Assembly (NCBI GenBank): GCA_030403585.1
Contig: JAUEPE010000026.1
Location: forward strand, 1-64,000
Direction of reading: 5' to 3'
Source: Frankia sp. RB7
GTDB taxonomy: Bacteria; Pseudomonadota; Alphaproteobacteria; Rhizobiales; Xanthobacteraceae
Length of the DNA stretch: 64,000 nucleotides
Shown: in pieces, positions 43,163 through 51,963 of the stretch
Layout of the letters: each line of letters opens with the position of its first letter
Position numbering within the stretch: position 1 is the stretch's first letter
Program-made: the position numbers and the translations under genes
The notes under the pieces: model-generated
Told to the model about the DNA's origin: nothing
The model's database searches: none
The model's input: the letters and a program-made list of their open reading frames with translations, nothing else

Positions 43163-43897
43163 CTAAACCGGCGGCCTGCTGGCCTTCTTGCGGTTGCCCT
43201 TCGCCAGCACGTTGAAGAACTCCACCGCCGCCGAGAACGCAATCGCGAAATAGATGTAGCCGCGCGGAATGTGGAATTTGAATCCGTCCGCGACCAGGGC
43301 GACGCCGATCAGCACCAGGAACGCCAGAGCCAGCATTTTCGTGGTCGGATGCTCTGCAACGAACCGTGCCACCGGTCCCGACGAAATGTACATGATCAGG
43401 CAGGCGATCACGACGGCGGCGATCATGATCTCGATATCCTGCGCCATGCCGATCGCGGTGATGATCGAGTCCAGCGAGAACACGATGTCGACGACGATGA
43501 TCTGCACGATCACCCAGAAGAAGGCGCTGCCGCCGGAGTCCTTTTTTCCCTCGCCGTCATCGGCCTCGACCTCGGCGTGGATCTCGTGCGTCGCCTTCGC
43601 GATCAGGAACAGGCCACCGCCGATCAGGATCAGGTCGCGCCACGAGAAGTCGTAGCCGGCAGCCGAGAACACCGGCGCGGTCAGCCCGATCAGCCAGACC
43701 AGCACGCTGAGCAGGATGATGCGGAAGATCAGCGCCAGCGCCAGCCCGATCTGGCGGGCGCGATGGGCCTGCGGCTCGGGGATGCGCGAGACGATCACCG
43801 ACAGGAAGATGACGTTGTCGATGCCGAGCACGATCTCGAGCGAGGTCAAGGTGAGCAGCGCGGCCCAGGCCTCGGGACTAGTCAACAAATGCATCAT
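43163..43897 (-). CDS. TerC family integral membrane protein
   Basis: 244 residues with about seven membrane helices. TerC signature near the N-terminus: LTSLEIVLGIDNVIFLSV, and in the second half IVQIIVVDIVFSLDSIITAIGMA; the paired Asp residues in GIDN and SLDS are likely metal ligands. The acidic cytosolic loop HAEVEADDGEGKK is between helices three and four. The family exports or handles metal ions (Mn2+) and helps metalate secreted proteins. Its start overlaps the pcs stop by 4 nt, so it is co-expressed with lipid synthesis. Confidence 0.9.
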   Translation of the reverse strand: MMHLLTSPEAWAALLTLTSLEIVLGIDNVIFLSVIVSRIPEPQAHRARQIGLALALIFRIILLSVLVWLIGLTAPVFSAAGYDFSWRDLILIGGGLFLIAKATHEIHAEVEADDGEGKKDSGGSAFFWVIVQIIVVDIVFSLDSIITAIGMAQDIEIMIAAVVIACLIMYISSGPVARFVAEHPTTKMLALAFLVLIGVALVADGFKFHIPRGYIYFAIAFSAAVEFFNVLAKGNRKKASRPPV

Positions 43898-44619
43898 GCG
43901 AAGGACCTTGCCAGGCGGATCAAAGCGTCGCTGAACGCAATCCAGAGCGCGATCGCGCAGAGCGCAATCGTCACGCCGGTACCGACGCGGAAATCCATCT
44001 CCAGCACGTAAATCGCGAGCACCGCTCCGATAGCGATCAGCGACATCGTCAGCCAGCGCAGCCGCACGACGCGAACCGGATGCAGGACGTGGAACGGCAC
44101 GAAGGTCAGCACAACCAGGGCCGCGACCAGCAGCGTCGACGACAACGGCGGCAAGTGCAGCAGGAACAGATAGAACGCCGCGGCATTCCACAACGCGGGA
44201 AAGCCGCGGAAATGATTGTCATCCGCCTTCATGCGCAGATCGGCGAAATATAATGCGCTGGTGACGATGATGGCGATACCGAGCAAGGGCGCCGCCACCG
44301 GCAGCAACAGGCCGCTCGCCACGATCGCATAGGCGGGAACAAAGACATAGGTGACGAAATCGACCACGAGATCGAGCACGTCGCCCGACCAGTTCGGCTG
44401 CACATCCTTGACCTTGAGCCGGCGCGCGATCGGCCCGTCGATGGCGTCGATGATCAGGGCGACGCCCAGCCAGCCGAACATCGCCGCCCAGTGCTCGCGC
44501 ACCGCTTCCAGCATCGCCAATAGTGCGATGGCCGCGCCGAAGGCGGTGAAGATGTGCACCGAAAACGCCGCGGCTCGGATCGCGGGCGTCGGCTTGAGGG
44601 AATCCCCTTGGCTGTCCAT
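43894..44619 (-). CDS. pcs: Phosphatidylcholine synthase
   Basis: Makes phosphatidylcholine in one step from CDP-diacylglycerol and choline, a lipid route typical of rhizobia. 241 residues with about eight membrane helices. The CDP-alcohol phosphotransferase motif is at DAIDGPIARRLKV...GDVLDLVVDFVTY, with DG, AR, G, D and D kept and the Pcs-type spacing. The following LYFADLRMKADDNHFRGFPALWN block is also specific to Pcs. Overlaps TerC downstream; divergent from the monooxygenase gene with 129 bp between. Confidence 0.93.
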   Translation of the reverse strand: MDSQGDSLKPTPAIRAAAFSVHIFTAFGAAIALLAMLEAVREHWAAMFGWLGVALIIDAIDGPIARRLKVKDVQPNWSGDVLDLVVDFVTYVFVPAYAIVASGLLLPVAAPLLGIAIIVTSALYFADLRMKADDNHFRGFPALWNAAAFYLFLLHLPPLSSTLLVAALVVLTFVPFHVLHPVRVVRLRWLTMSLIAIGAVLAIYVLEMDFRVGTGVTIALCAIALWIAFSDALIRLARSFA

Positions 44620-44748
44620 GGGCCTCTGCTACCAGAACGGGACCGGTTTGCACATCCGCCGTCGCGGCATTGCATCGCGCAATTCGTCATGAAATCAGGC
44701 AAAATAGGTGGGCTTGTATTTGCCGCAGGCCGTGTCAAATGTCGTTCC

Positions 44749-45933
44749 ATGACAAACGCATCCACACTCTTTGATGTCAGCGTTATCGGCGGGGGACCGG
44801 CAGGCCTTGCGGCAGCAATTGCACTCGCACAGGCCGGCGCACGGACCGCGCTGGTGGCGCGGCGCCTGCCCTACGCCGACAACCGCACCACCGCACTGTT
44901 GGGTGCCTCCGTCGAGCTTCTGGAAAACCTCGACGTCTGGCCGCGCTGCAGGGACAAGGCGGCGCCGCTCGAGGTGATGCGCCTCGTCGACGACACCGGG
45001 CGGCTGTTCCGCAGCCCCGAGGTCCGGTTCTCCTGCCACGAGATCGCGCTCGACGCGTTCGGTTACAACATCGACAACCGCTCGCTGATGCTGGCGCTGG
45101 AGGCGCGCGCGGCCGAGCTTCCCAACCTCGTCCGTTTCGACGACGAGGCCGAGAACGTCGTCGTCGAAGCCGATGATGTCGCAATCCGCACGGCGTCCGG
45201 ACAGTTCCTGACGGCGCGGCTCGTGGTCGGCGCCGACGGCCGGCACTCGCTGTGCCGGGAGGCCGCCGGCATTGCGGTGACACGGCGCGACCTGACGCAG
45301 ACGGCACTGACTTTCAACGTCGGCCATGCCCGCCCGCACCGCAACGTTTCGACCGAGTTCCACACGCCGCATGGCCCTTGCGTGTTCGTGCCCCTGCCCG
45401 GCAATCGCTCCAGCGTCGTCTGGGTCTCGGCGCCCGCGGAGGCCGAACGGCTTCGCGGCTCGAGCGACGAAGAACTGTCCGCCGCGATCGAGAAGCAGTC
45501 GCATTCCATTCTCGGCCGGATGACGGTCGAGCCCGGCCGCAACTTGTTTCCGCTCGCGATCGAGCGTCCGCAGTCCTTCGGTCGCGACCATATCGCGCTG
45601 GTCGGCGAAGCCGCCCATGTGGTTCCCCCGATCGGGGCCCAGGGCCTCAATCTCGGTCTGCGGGATGCTGCCGATATTGCCCGGCTAGCCGGTGAGGCCA
45701 TCGCATCCGGCCAGGATCCCGGCGCGGCCGACGTGCTCAAGCGCTACGACCGGGCGCGGCGTCCGGACATCTTGAGCCGGACCTTTGCGATCGACATCGC
45801 CAATCGCTCGCTGCTCAACGACTTCCTGCCGCTCCAGCCGATCCGTGCCGTCGGCATGCACCTGCTCGGCGCCATCGGCCCGCTCAGGCGTTTCGCCATG
45901 CGCGAGGGGCTGACGCCGACCTGGCGAAAGTAG
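44749..45933 (+). CDS. UbiH/UbiF-type FAD-dependent monooxygenase
   Basis: 394 residues of the class A flavin hydroxylases acting on the ubiquinone ring in many alphaproteobacteria. FAD blocks: VIGGGPAGLAAAIALAQAG (Rossmann), VGADGRHSLCREAAG (DG motif) and ALVGEAAHVVPPIGAQGLNLGLRDAADIA (GD-like motif, typical UbiH end). Membrane-associated by its partners rather than by helices. The target position on the ring cannot be read from the sequence. ATG at 44749 chosen; the open frame continues upstream without site. Confidence 0.9.
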   Translation: MTNASTLFDVSVIGGGPAGLAAAIALAQAGARTALVARRLPYADNRTTALLGASVELLENLDVWPRCRDKAAPLEVMRLVDDTGRLFRSPEVRFSCHEIALDAFGYNIDNRSLMLALEARAAELPNLVRFDDEAENVVVEADDVAIRTASGQFLTARLVVGADGRHSLCREAAGIAVTRRDLTQTALTFNVGHARPHRNVSTEFHTPHGPCVFVPLPGNRSSVVWVSAPAEAERLRGSSDEELSAAIEKQSHSILGRMTVEPGRNLFPLAIERPQSFGRDHIALVGEAAHVVPPIGAQGLNLGLRDAADIARLAGEAIASGQDPGAADVLKRYDRARRPDILSRTFAIDIANRSLLNDFLPLQPIRAVGMHLLGAIGPLRRFAMREGLTPTWRK

Positions 45934-45936
45934 GAT

Positions 45937-46890
45937 CTACGGAAACGCCAACCGGCCGGTCTGGAGTAACCACATCACGCTGGTCAGCGTGACCACGGAT
46001 GCGAACGTTCCGAGCAGCACGGCGACGGAGGCGGATTCGATCCAGGCATCGTTCTGACGGGCGATCACGAACACATTCAGCGCCGGCGGCAGCGAGGCCA
46101 TCAGGATCGCGGTCGCGGCCCAGGGCTGCGCGAACGGACCGAACGCCAGCATCAGGCCGAACGCCGCGAGCGGATGGATCAGGAGTTTGACGGCGATCAC
46201 GCCCGGTACTTCCCAGGGCACACGGTCGAACGGCCGCAGCGCCACGGTGACGCCGAGCACGAACAACGCGGTCGGAGCGGCGGCGTTCTGGAGGAAGCTG
46301 ATGGTGCGGTCGAGCGCCACCGGCAGCTCGATATGGAGCGCTGCCACGGCCGCGCCAAAGCAGGCCGACATGATCAGCGGGTTGAGCACGATCTGCTTCA
46401 GCACGACGCCGAAGGCATGCACGATCGAGGGATGGTCGCGGTCGGAGAGCTCAATCAGCAGCGGCACGATCGTAAACAGAAAGATGCTGTCGCAGCAGAA
46501 GATCAGCGCCGTCGGCGCCGACGCCTTCGGCCCGAGCACGGCGAGCGCCAGTCCCGGCCCCATGTAGCCGATATTGCCGTAGCCGCCGGAGAGGCCCGCT
46601 AGTGTCGCTTCGCGCAGCGTCAGGCCGCCGAGCACCTTGCCGACGACCAGTGCCAGCATGAACGCGGCAACGGTCGACAGCGTGGTCGCGACCAGGAACG
46701 GCGGGTTGTTCAATTCCGAGAACGGCGTCTTCGACATGATCGCAAACAGCAGCGCCGGCAGCGACACGTAGAGCAGGAAGAAGTTCATCCAGGCGAGGCC
46801 CGATTCCGGCAGCGATTTGGCCTTGCCGCAGGCGAAACCAACGAAGATCAAGCCGAAATAAGGTAACGCGAGATTGAGGATATCGACCAT
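45937..46890 (-). CDS. AEC family transporter (auxin efflux carrier type)
   Basis: 317 residues with about ten membrane helices in two inverted five-helix halves. N-terminal half begins LALPYFGLIFVGFACGKAK, followed by GYGNIGYMGPGLALAVLG; the second half has VALDRTISFLQNAAAPTALF and ALFVLGV. The family exports organic anions such as malate or malonate, sometimes amino acids. Ends 3 nt past the convergent monooxygenase stop, so the two genes abut. Substrate unknown. Confidence 0.92.
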   Translation of the reverse strand: MVDILNLALPYFGLIFVGFACGKAKSLPESGLAWMNFFLLYVSLPALLFAIMSKTPFSELNNPPFLVATTLSTVAAFMLALVVGKVLGGLTLREATLAGLSGGYGNIGYMGPGLALAVLGPKASAPTALIFCCDSIFLFTIVPLLIELSDRDHPSIVHAFGVVLKQIVLNPLIMSACFGAAVAALHIELPVALDRTISFLQNAAAPTALFVLGVTVALRPFDRVPWEVPGVIAVKLLIHPLAAFGLMLAFGPFAQPWAATAILMASLPPALNVFVIARQNDAWIESASVAVLLGTFASVVTLTSVMWLLQTGRLAFP

Positions 46891-46996
46891 TGATGAAGTG
46901 TTTTCTGAAGATTTGGGGCCTATCCGCGCCTTGAGCAGACGTTAATTGCAAATGAGGGCACTAGCATCGGCCACAATCCTGGTCTATCGACGGGGA

Positions 46997-47329
46997 ATGA
47001 TTAAAGCGCGGACCGCCAAATTTCAGATCGGTCAGGTCGTTCGCCACCGGATCTTCTCGTTCCGGGGGGTGATTTTCGACATCGATCCGGAGTTCAACAA
47101 CACCGAGGAGTGGTGGCTGTCGATCCCCGAGGAGGTGCGCCCTCACAAGGATCAGCCGTTCTACCACCTGCTCGCGGAGAACGCGGAGTCCGAGTACGTC
47201 GCTTACGTGTCCGAGCAGAACCTGCTGCCCGACGAGTCCGGCGAGCCGATCCGGCATTCCCAGGTCGCCGAGATCTTCGTCAAGAACAAGGATGGCGGCT
47301 ACCGCCCGCGCAATCCGTCGCTGAATTGA
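46997..47329 (+). CDS. hspQ: Heat shock protein HspQ (YccV-like)
   Basis: 110 residues. The family block is at the N-terminus: KFQIGQVVRHRIFSFRGVIFDIDPEF, then WWLSIPEEVRPHKDQPFYHLLAE and YVAYVSEQNLLPDESGEPIRH. HspQ binds hemimethylated DNA in vitro and acts as specificity factor for Lon protease in enterobacteria. ATG at 46997 preceded by GACGGGG. A strong bidirectional terminator follows 46 nt after the stop. Confidence 0.93.
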   Translation: MIKARTAKFQIGQVVRHRIFSFRGVIFDIDPEFNNTEEWWLSIPEEVRPHKDQPFYHLLAENAESEYVAYVSEQNLLPDESGEPIRHSQVAEIFVKNKDGGYRPRNPSLN

Positions 47330-47375
47330 GCCGTCCGTCCTTGCTCGAAATGTCGCCGCCATCAAGCGGTCAGCA

Positions 47376-47404
47376 AAAAAGGCGCTCGAACCGAGCGCCT
47401 TTTT
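47376..47404. terminator. Bidirectional intrinsic terminator between hspQ and the IalB gene
   Basis: AAAAA-GGCGCTCG (47376-47388), loop AAC, CGAGCGCC-TTTTT (47392-47404). Perfect stem with A-run before and T-run after, so it works in both directions for the convergent genes. Confidence 0.92.
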
Positions 47405-47426
47405 CATGTCCGGGATCTGAGCCCGG

Positions 47427-48236
47427 TTACTTCTGAGCGGCCGGAGGGGCACCAGGCGCACCGCCGTTCTGCTCGAGCTTCTTGCGCTGTTCTTCAGCCT
47501 TCTTCTGAAGCTCTTCCTGGAGCTTCTTCTGGGTTTCCTCGAACACCTTCGGATCGGTCGGCGGACCGTCATAGGCCTTCTGGAATTCGCCCGTGAGCGG
47601 CAGCGGCAGCGTCAGCGGCGCACCATTGGCGTTGATCGCCTGCACCACGAGGTTCGCGCCCTTCTTCATGTTGGCGATAAGCTCGGGCGTCGCCTCGTAG
47701 TCCGACATGCAGCCGTTCTGGAAGCAGATCACATAGGGGCTCTGCAGCGGCGGGTTGTTGTCGACGATGATGCGGGTGCCGTGCACGAGCTGCATGCCGA
47801 GCGGCAGCGTCACGCGCAGGATCTTCTTGGGCTCGCCTTCCGGCTCGATGATCACGGCCGCGATGACAGGCTGGCCCGATTCGATGCGGCCGTCCTTGCC
47901 GGTGAAGCAGACCTGCTTGGCGTTGGCGTCCTGGCCCTTGAGGCAGAACTTGGTCCAGGGGGCGTAGATCAGCTGGATCTGCTGATCCGCAGGCTGAGCC
48001 GCGCCCTGCTGCGCCGGAGCAGGAGCCGGCTGGGCGGGTGCCTGGGCGGCCGGTGCTGGAGCCTTGGGGGCGGCTTTCGGAGCGGCTTTCGGCGCTGCTT
48101 TCGGCGCGGGTGCGCCGGGGGCGGGCGCGGGATTCTGAGCCTCGGCGGCAAACGGGACGACCAATGCCGTCGCCGTCAACAGGGCGAGAACTCGCCCGCG
48201 CGGCCGGACGGACGCGGCCAAATAACGGAAATTCAT
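47427..48236 (-). CDS. Invasion-associated locus B (IalB) family protein
   Basis: 269 residues. Signal peptide (RGRVLALLTATALVVPFAAEA), then a linker of repeated Ala-Pro-Lys (APKAAPKAAPKAAPKA) and Gln/Ala-Pro to about residue 85, then the IalB domain: IYAPWTKFCLKGQDANAKQVC, cut to key residues WTKFC and QVC, PLGMQLVHGTRIIVD and SPYVICFQNGCMSDYEA with four Cys. The tail is a charged coiled coil (EETQKKLQEELQKKAEEQRK) ending in Gly-Pro-rich sequence. Periplasmic or outer-membrane; named after Bartonella, role in rhizobia unknown. Start placed at the signal peptide. Confidence 0.88.
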   Translation of the reverse strand: MNFRYLAASVRPRGRVLALLTATALVVPFAAEAQNPAPAPGAPAPKAAPKAAPKAAPKAPAPAAQAPAQPAPAPAQQGAAQPADQQIQLIYAPWTKFCLKGQDANAKQVCFTGKDGRIESGQPVIAAVIIEPEGEPKKILRVTLPLGMQLVHGTRIIVDNNPPLQSPYVICFQNGCMSDYEATPELIANMKKGANLVVQAINANGAPLTLPLPLTGEFQKAYDGPPTDPKVFEETQKKLQEELQKKAEEQRKKLEQNGGAPGAPPAAQK

Positions 48237-48494
48237 TGCAGAAAACCCTTTCTGAACGGGAAGTGCCCGAACCGCTCGAAGCGCCGAACCAAGCCGCCTT
48301 GGGTGCGGCTCTCTCCCCGTCAATTGAGGCAGATACGTGACGGGCTCGGCGCTCGTGCGCGATTGCGTGCCTTCTTAACGCGGTCGACGGAAAGATCAAT
48401 GCCGACAAGCGTCTTTGGCCGCTTCCGGGCAGGCGCCCAGTGAAATCCCTGTGATAGGATTCAAGCCCGCCGGCCCTCGAATCAACGTGTCCGA

Positions 48495-50372
48495 ATGTTC
48501 ATGTTCCAGCGCCTGATCGAGGGGCCAAGTGTCCGACTCTCAAGTGTCCGACACTGTCACCTCGCCTTGGTCCTCAATATCTTGGTCCTTAGCATCGGGC
48601 TGTCGGCGTCCAGCGGCGCCAGGGCCGAGCAGGCCCACGCAATCGCCATGCATGGCAAGCCGGCGTTGCCGGCCGATTTCACCCACATGCCCTATGCCAA
48701 CCCCGATGCCCCCAAGGGCGGCCGGCTGAGCTGGGGCCTCCTCGGCACCTTCGACAGCCTCAATCCGTTCATCGTGAAGGGATTGGCCGTGCAGCCGATC
48801 CGCGCCTACGTGGTCGAGAGTCTGCTGGCGCGCGGCCAGGACGAACCGTTCACGCTGTACGGCCTGCTCGCCAAAACCGTCGAGACCGACGACGAGCGGA
48901 GCTATGTCACGTTCCGTCTCGATCCCCGCGCGCGCTTCTCCGACGGTAAGCCGGTGCAGGCCGAAGACGTCCTGTTCTCCTGGCAGCTCCTGCGCGACCA
49001 CGGCCGTCCCAACCTCCGGCAATATTACGCCAAGGTCGCCAAGGCCGAGGCGCCCGATCCCCTCACAATCCGCTTCGACCTGACCGGCGCCAACGACCGC
49101 GAGTTGCCGCTGATCCTCGGCCTGATGCCGATCCTGCCGAAGCACGCCGTCGATGTTGCGACCTTCGAGGAGACGACGCTGACCGGGCCGATCGCCTCGG
49201 GGCCGTACCGTGTCACGGCGGTCAAGCCCGGCGCCAGCGTCACGCTCTCGCGCAATCCCGATTATTGGGGCCGCGATCTCCCGATCAATCGCGGGCTGTT
49301 CAATTTCGACGAGATCCGGCTCGACTATTATCGCGAGGCCAACGGCCAGTTCGAAGCGTTCAAGCGCGGCCTCTATGATTTCCGCGTCGAGAACGAGCCG
49401 TTGCGCTGGCACGACGGCTACGATTTTCCGGCCGCCAGGAACGGCGATTTGATCCGCGACACCATCAAGCCCGGCCTGCCGCAGCCTTCCGAGTTCCTGG
49501 TGTTCAACACTCGCCGTCCGATCTTCGCCGACATCCGCGTACGCCAGGCGCTGACGCTGCTGTTCGATTTCGAACTGGTCAATCGCAACTATTTCTTCTC
49601 GCTCTATTCGCGCGTCGCCGGCTATTTTGCAGGCTCCGACCTGTCGGCCTATGCGCGCCCCGCAGATGCGCGCGAGCGCGAGCTCCTAAAGCCCTTTGCC
49701 GCGCAGATCCCGCCGGACATCATGGATGGCAGCTACCGGCTTCCCGTCACCGACGGCTCCGGGCGCGACCGCACGACGCTGCGCGCTGCGCTCAAGCTGC
49801 TGTCCGACGCCGGTTACGATCTCGACGGCACCGTGCTGCGCAACCGCGCGACCAAGGCACCCTTCACCTTCGAGATGCTGGTGACGACCCGCGACCAGGA
49901 GCGCATCGCGCTCGCCTTCCAGCGCGACCTCAAGCGCGCCGGCATTGCGCCGAGCGTGCGTTCGGTCGATCCGGTGCAGTTCGACCAGCGCCGGCTATCT
50001 TACGAGTTCGACATGATCCAGAACCGCTGGGACCAGTCGCTGTCGCCCGGCAACGAGCAGTATTTCTATTGGGGTAGCGCTGCCGCAGACAATCCGGGCA
50101 CCCGCAACTACATGGGCGCCAGGGATCCCGCCGTCGATGCGATGATCAAGGCCCTGCTGGAGGCCCGTGATCATACGGATTTTGTCCCGGCGGTGCGGGC
50201 ACTCGACCGCGCTCTGATCGCGGGCTTCTACACAATCCCCCTGTTTAACGTATCCGAGCAATGGATCGCGCGCTGGAATCGGATAGAACGACCATCGAGC
50301 ACTGCGTTGTCCGGCTATCTGCCGGAGACCTGGTGGTCGAAGGGTGAGCCTCAAGCCAGTCCAGCGAAGTGA
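48495..50372 (+). CDS. YejA-like extracellular solute-binding protein (SBP family 5)
   Basis: 625 residues, periplasmic, similar to YejA/microcin-C and oligopeptide binding proteins. A signal-like hydrophobic segment is at residues 22-44 (HLALVLNILVLSIGLSASSGARA). Family blocks: HAIAMHGKPALPADFTHMPY (YejA-type start), GRLSWGLLGTFDSLNPF, RFSDGKPVQAEDVLFSWQLL, PEYWGRDLP-like NPDYWGRD and ALTLLFDFELVNRNYFF. No yejB/E/F permease or ATPase gene is nearby, so it is an orphan receptor or serves a distant transporter. The start has no clear ribosome binding site, and a 15-bp direct duplication (48526-48555) lies in the first codons. Followed after 4 nt by the adenylate-forming-enzyme homologue. Confidence 0.85.
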   Translation: MFMFQRLIEGPSVRLSSVRHCHLALVLNILVLSIGLSASSGARAEQAHAIAMHGKPALPADFTHMPYANPDAPKGGRLSWGLLGTFDSLNPFIVKGLAVQPIRAYVVESLLARGQDEPFTLYGLLAKTVETDDERSYVTFRLDPRARFSDGKPVQAEDVLFSWQLLRDHGRPNLRQYYAKVAKAEAPDPLTIRFDLTGANDRELPLILGLMPILPKHAVDVATFEETTLTGPIASGPYRVTAVKPGASVTLSRNPDYWGRDLPINRGLFNFDEIRLDYYREANGQFEAFKRGLYDFRVENEPLRWHDGYDFPAARNGDLIRDTIKPGLPQPSEFLVFNTRRPIFADIRVRQALTLLFDFELVNRNYFFSLYSRVAGYFAGSDLSAYARPADARERELLKPFAAQIPPDIMDGSYRLPVTDGSGRDRTTLRAALKLLSDAGYDLDGTVLRNRATKAPFTFEMLVTTRDQERIALAFQRDLKRAGIAPSVRSVDPVQFDQRRLSYEFDMIQNRWDQSLSPGNEQYFYWGSAAADNPGTRNYMGARDPAVDAMIKALLEARDHTDFVPAVRALDRALIAGFYTIPLFNVSEQWIARWNRIERPSSTALSGYLPETWWSKGEPQASPAK

Positions 50373-50376
50373 CGCC

Positions 50377-51879
50377 GTGAACCAGCCAGCCGTATCGCCG
50401 ACGCTCGACACGCTGTTCCAGCGGACGCTGATGCGGCAGCCGCACGCGCCAGCTTTGCTCGACCCCCTCAACAAATCCCGCATCACCGGCCACCAGCCGC
50501 GGCGGCTGACCTACGCCGAAGCCGACACCGCCATCGAGGCGCTGTCGGCACATTTCGTCGAATCAGGCCTGCCGGCCAATTCGGTGATCGCGATCCAGTT
50601 GCCTTCCACGGTCGAGTTCGTGCTGACGGTGCTTGCCGCCCATCGCGCCGGCCTCGTGGTTGCCGTGCTGCCGCTGCTGTGGCGGCAGGCGGAACTCGCG
50701 GCCGCGCTCAACCGCACCGCGGCGCGCGCCATCGTCACCATGAGCAAGGTCGACGGCGTCAGCTATTCCGACCTCGCGATGCACGCAGCAGCCGAGGCCT
50801 TCTCGATCCGCCACGTCTTCGGCTTCGGTGCCGATCTGCCCGAGGGCATGGCCTCGCTCGACGAGGTGCTGGCGCGCCCGCCCGGCACCACGCGCGCTGT
50901 GATCCAGGACGGCCGCAAGGCGGCGATGATCTCCTTCGATGTCACGGCCGAGGGTTTTCGTCCGGTGCCGCGGCCGCATTTCAGCCTGATCGCGGGCGGG
51001 CTTGCGATGTCGCTGGAAGCCGACATCCAGCAGGGCGCGACCGTGATGGCGGCGTTCACGCCGATGTCGTTCGCGGGCCTCGCCTCCTCGCTCGCGGTGT
51101 GGCTGCTCTGCGGTGGCACGCTGGCGCTGCATCATCCGTTCGAGAGCGAGGTGCTGGAGCAGCAGATCAACGAGCACGCATGCGACGTGCTGATCGCACC
51201 GGCCCAGCTCGCGCTGCGGCTCGGCGATTCCGGTCTGGCGGCGCGGATGCCGACCTTGCGCAACGTCATCGGGCTCTGGCGCGCGCCGGAGCAGGTAGCG
51301 GCAAGCGAAGCCTGGATCGCGCCGCATGCGCCGCTTACGGACGTCTATCTGTTCGGCGAGGCCGGGCTGTTCGGCGCCCGGCGCGGCGAGAACGGCGTGC
51401 CGGTGGCGGTGATGCCGGGACCGCATGGCGCACCGCGCGAGCAATCCGGCTCCTCAATCGCGGGCGATATCCTGCTGACCCCGAAGGGCACGCTCGGCCT
51501 GCGCGGTCCGATGGTGCCGATCGCGGCCTACGCGCCGCCGCAGCCGGTCGGCGAGACGCTGACGGCGCAGCCGCCGCGCGACTACGTCGACACCGGCTAT
51601 GCCGCGCGGATCGACCGGGCCAGCGGCGCGATCTGCATCACCGCGCCGCCCTCGGGCATCATGGCCGTCGGCGGCTATCGCTTCCTCTCCAACGACCTCC
51701 AGGAATGGGCACGCCGGCTCGGCCAGGGCGCGCTGCTGACGGCCCTGCCCGACCGCCTCTCCGGCCATCGGCTGGCCGGCCGGGCCCAGGACAATGCCCG
51801 CGCCCGCGAGGCGCTCAGCGAGCTCGGCCTTAACCCCCTGATGGTCGAGGCTTTTCGCGACCGCTCCGGGCCGGTTTGA
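50377..51879 (+). CDS. Adenylate-forming enzyme homologue (AMP-binding family), P-loop degenerate
   Basis: About 500 residues with the overall layout of acyl-CoA synthetases: LTYAEADTAIEALSAHF (N-terminal), IQLPSTVEFVLTVLAAHRAG, VMAAFTPMSFAGLASSLAVW, then a region LFGEAGLFGARR and YVDTGYAARIDRASGAICIT. The normal P-loop (TSGTTGxPKG) is replaced at residues 184-199 by ISFDVTAEGFRPVPR, without the Ser/Thr/Gly cluster, and the YGxTE motif reads FGEAGLF. The Asp of the TGD-type motif is kept (DTGY). So it may bind nucleotide differently or be a non-catalytic relative. GTG at 50377, 4 nt after the upstream stop, chosen as start; a GTG at 50344 would overlap it. Confidence 0.75.
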   Translation: MNQPAVSPTLDTLFQRTLMRQPHAPALLDPLNKSRITGHQPRRLTYAEADTAIEALSAHFVESGLPANSVIAIQLPSTVEFVLTVLAAHRAGLVVAVLPLLWRQAELAAALNRTAARAIVTMSKVDGVSYSDLAMHAAAEAFSIRHVFGFGADLPEGMASLDEVLARPPGTTRAVIQDGRKAAMISFDVTAEGFRPVPRPHFSLIAGGLAMSLEADIQQGATVMAAFTPMSFAGLASSLAVWLLCGGTLALHHPFESEVLEQQINEHACDVLIAPAQLALRLGDSGLAARMPTLRNVIGLWRAPEQVAASEAWIAPHAPLTDVYLFGEAGLFGARRGENGVPVAVMPGPHGAPREQSGSSIAGDILLTPKGTLGLRGPMVPIAAYAPPQPVGETLTAQPPRDYVDTGYAARIDRASGAICITAPPSGIMAVGGYRFLSNDLQEWARRLGQGALLTALPDRLSGHRLAGRAQDNARAREALSELGLNPLMVEAFRDRSGPV

Positions 51880-51963
51880 GCCCAGTTTCGCCCGAAACAT
51901 TGACGCTGCATTAAGGCGGCCGGACTAGATTGCGCAGCACCGATTGCGTGATCAGAGTATCCC

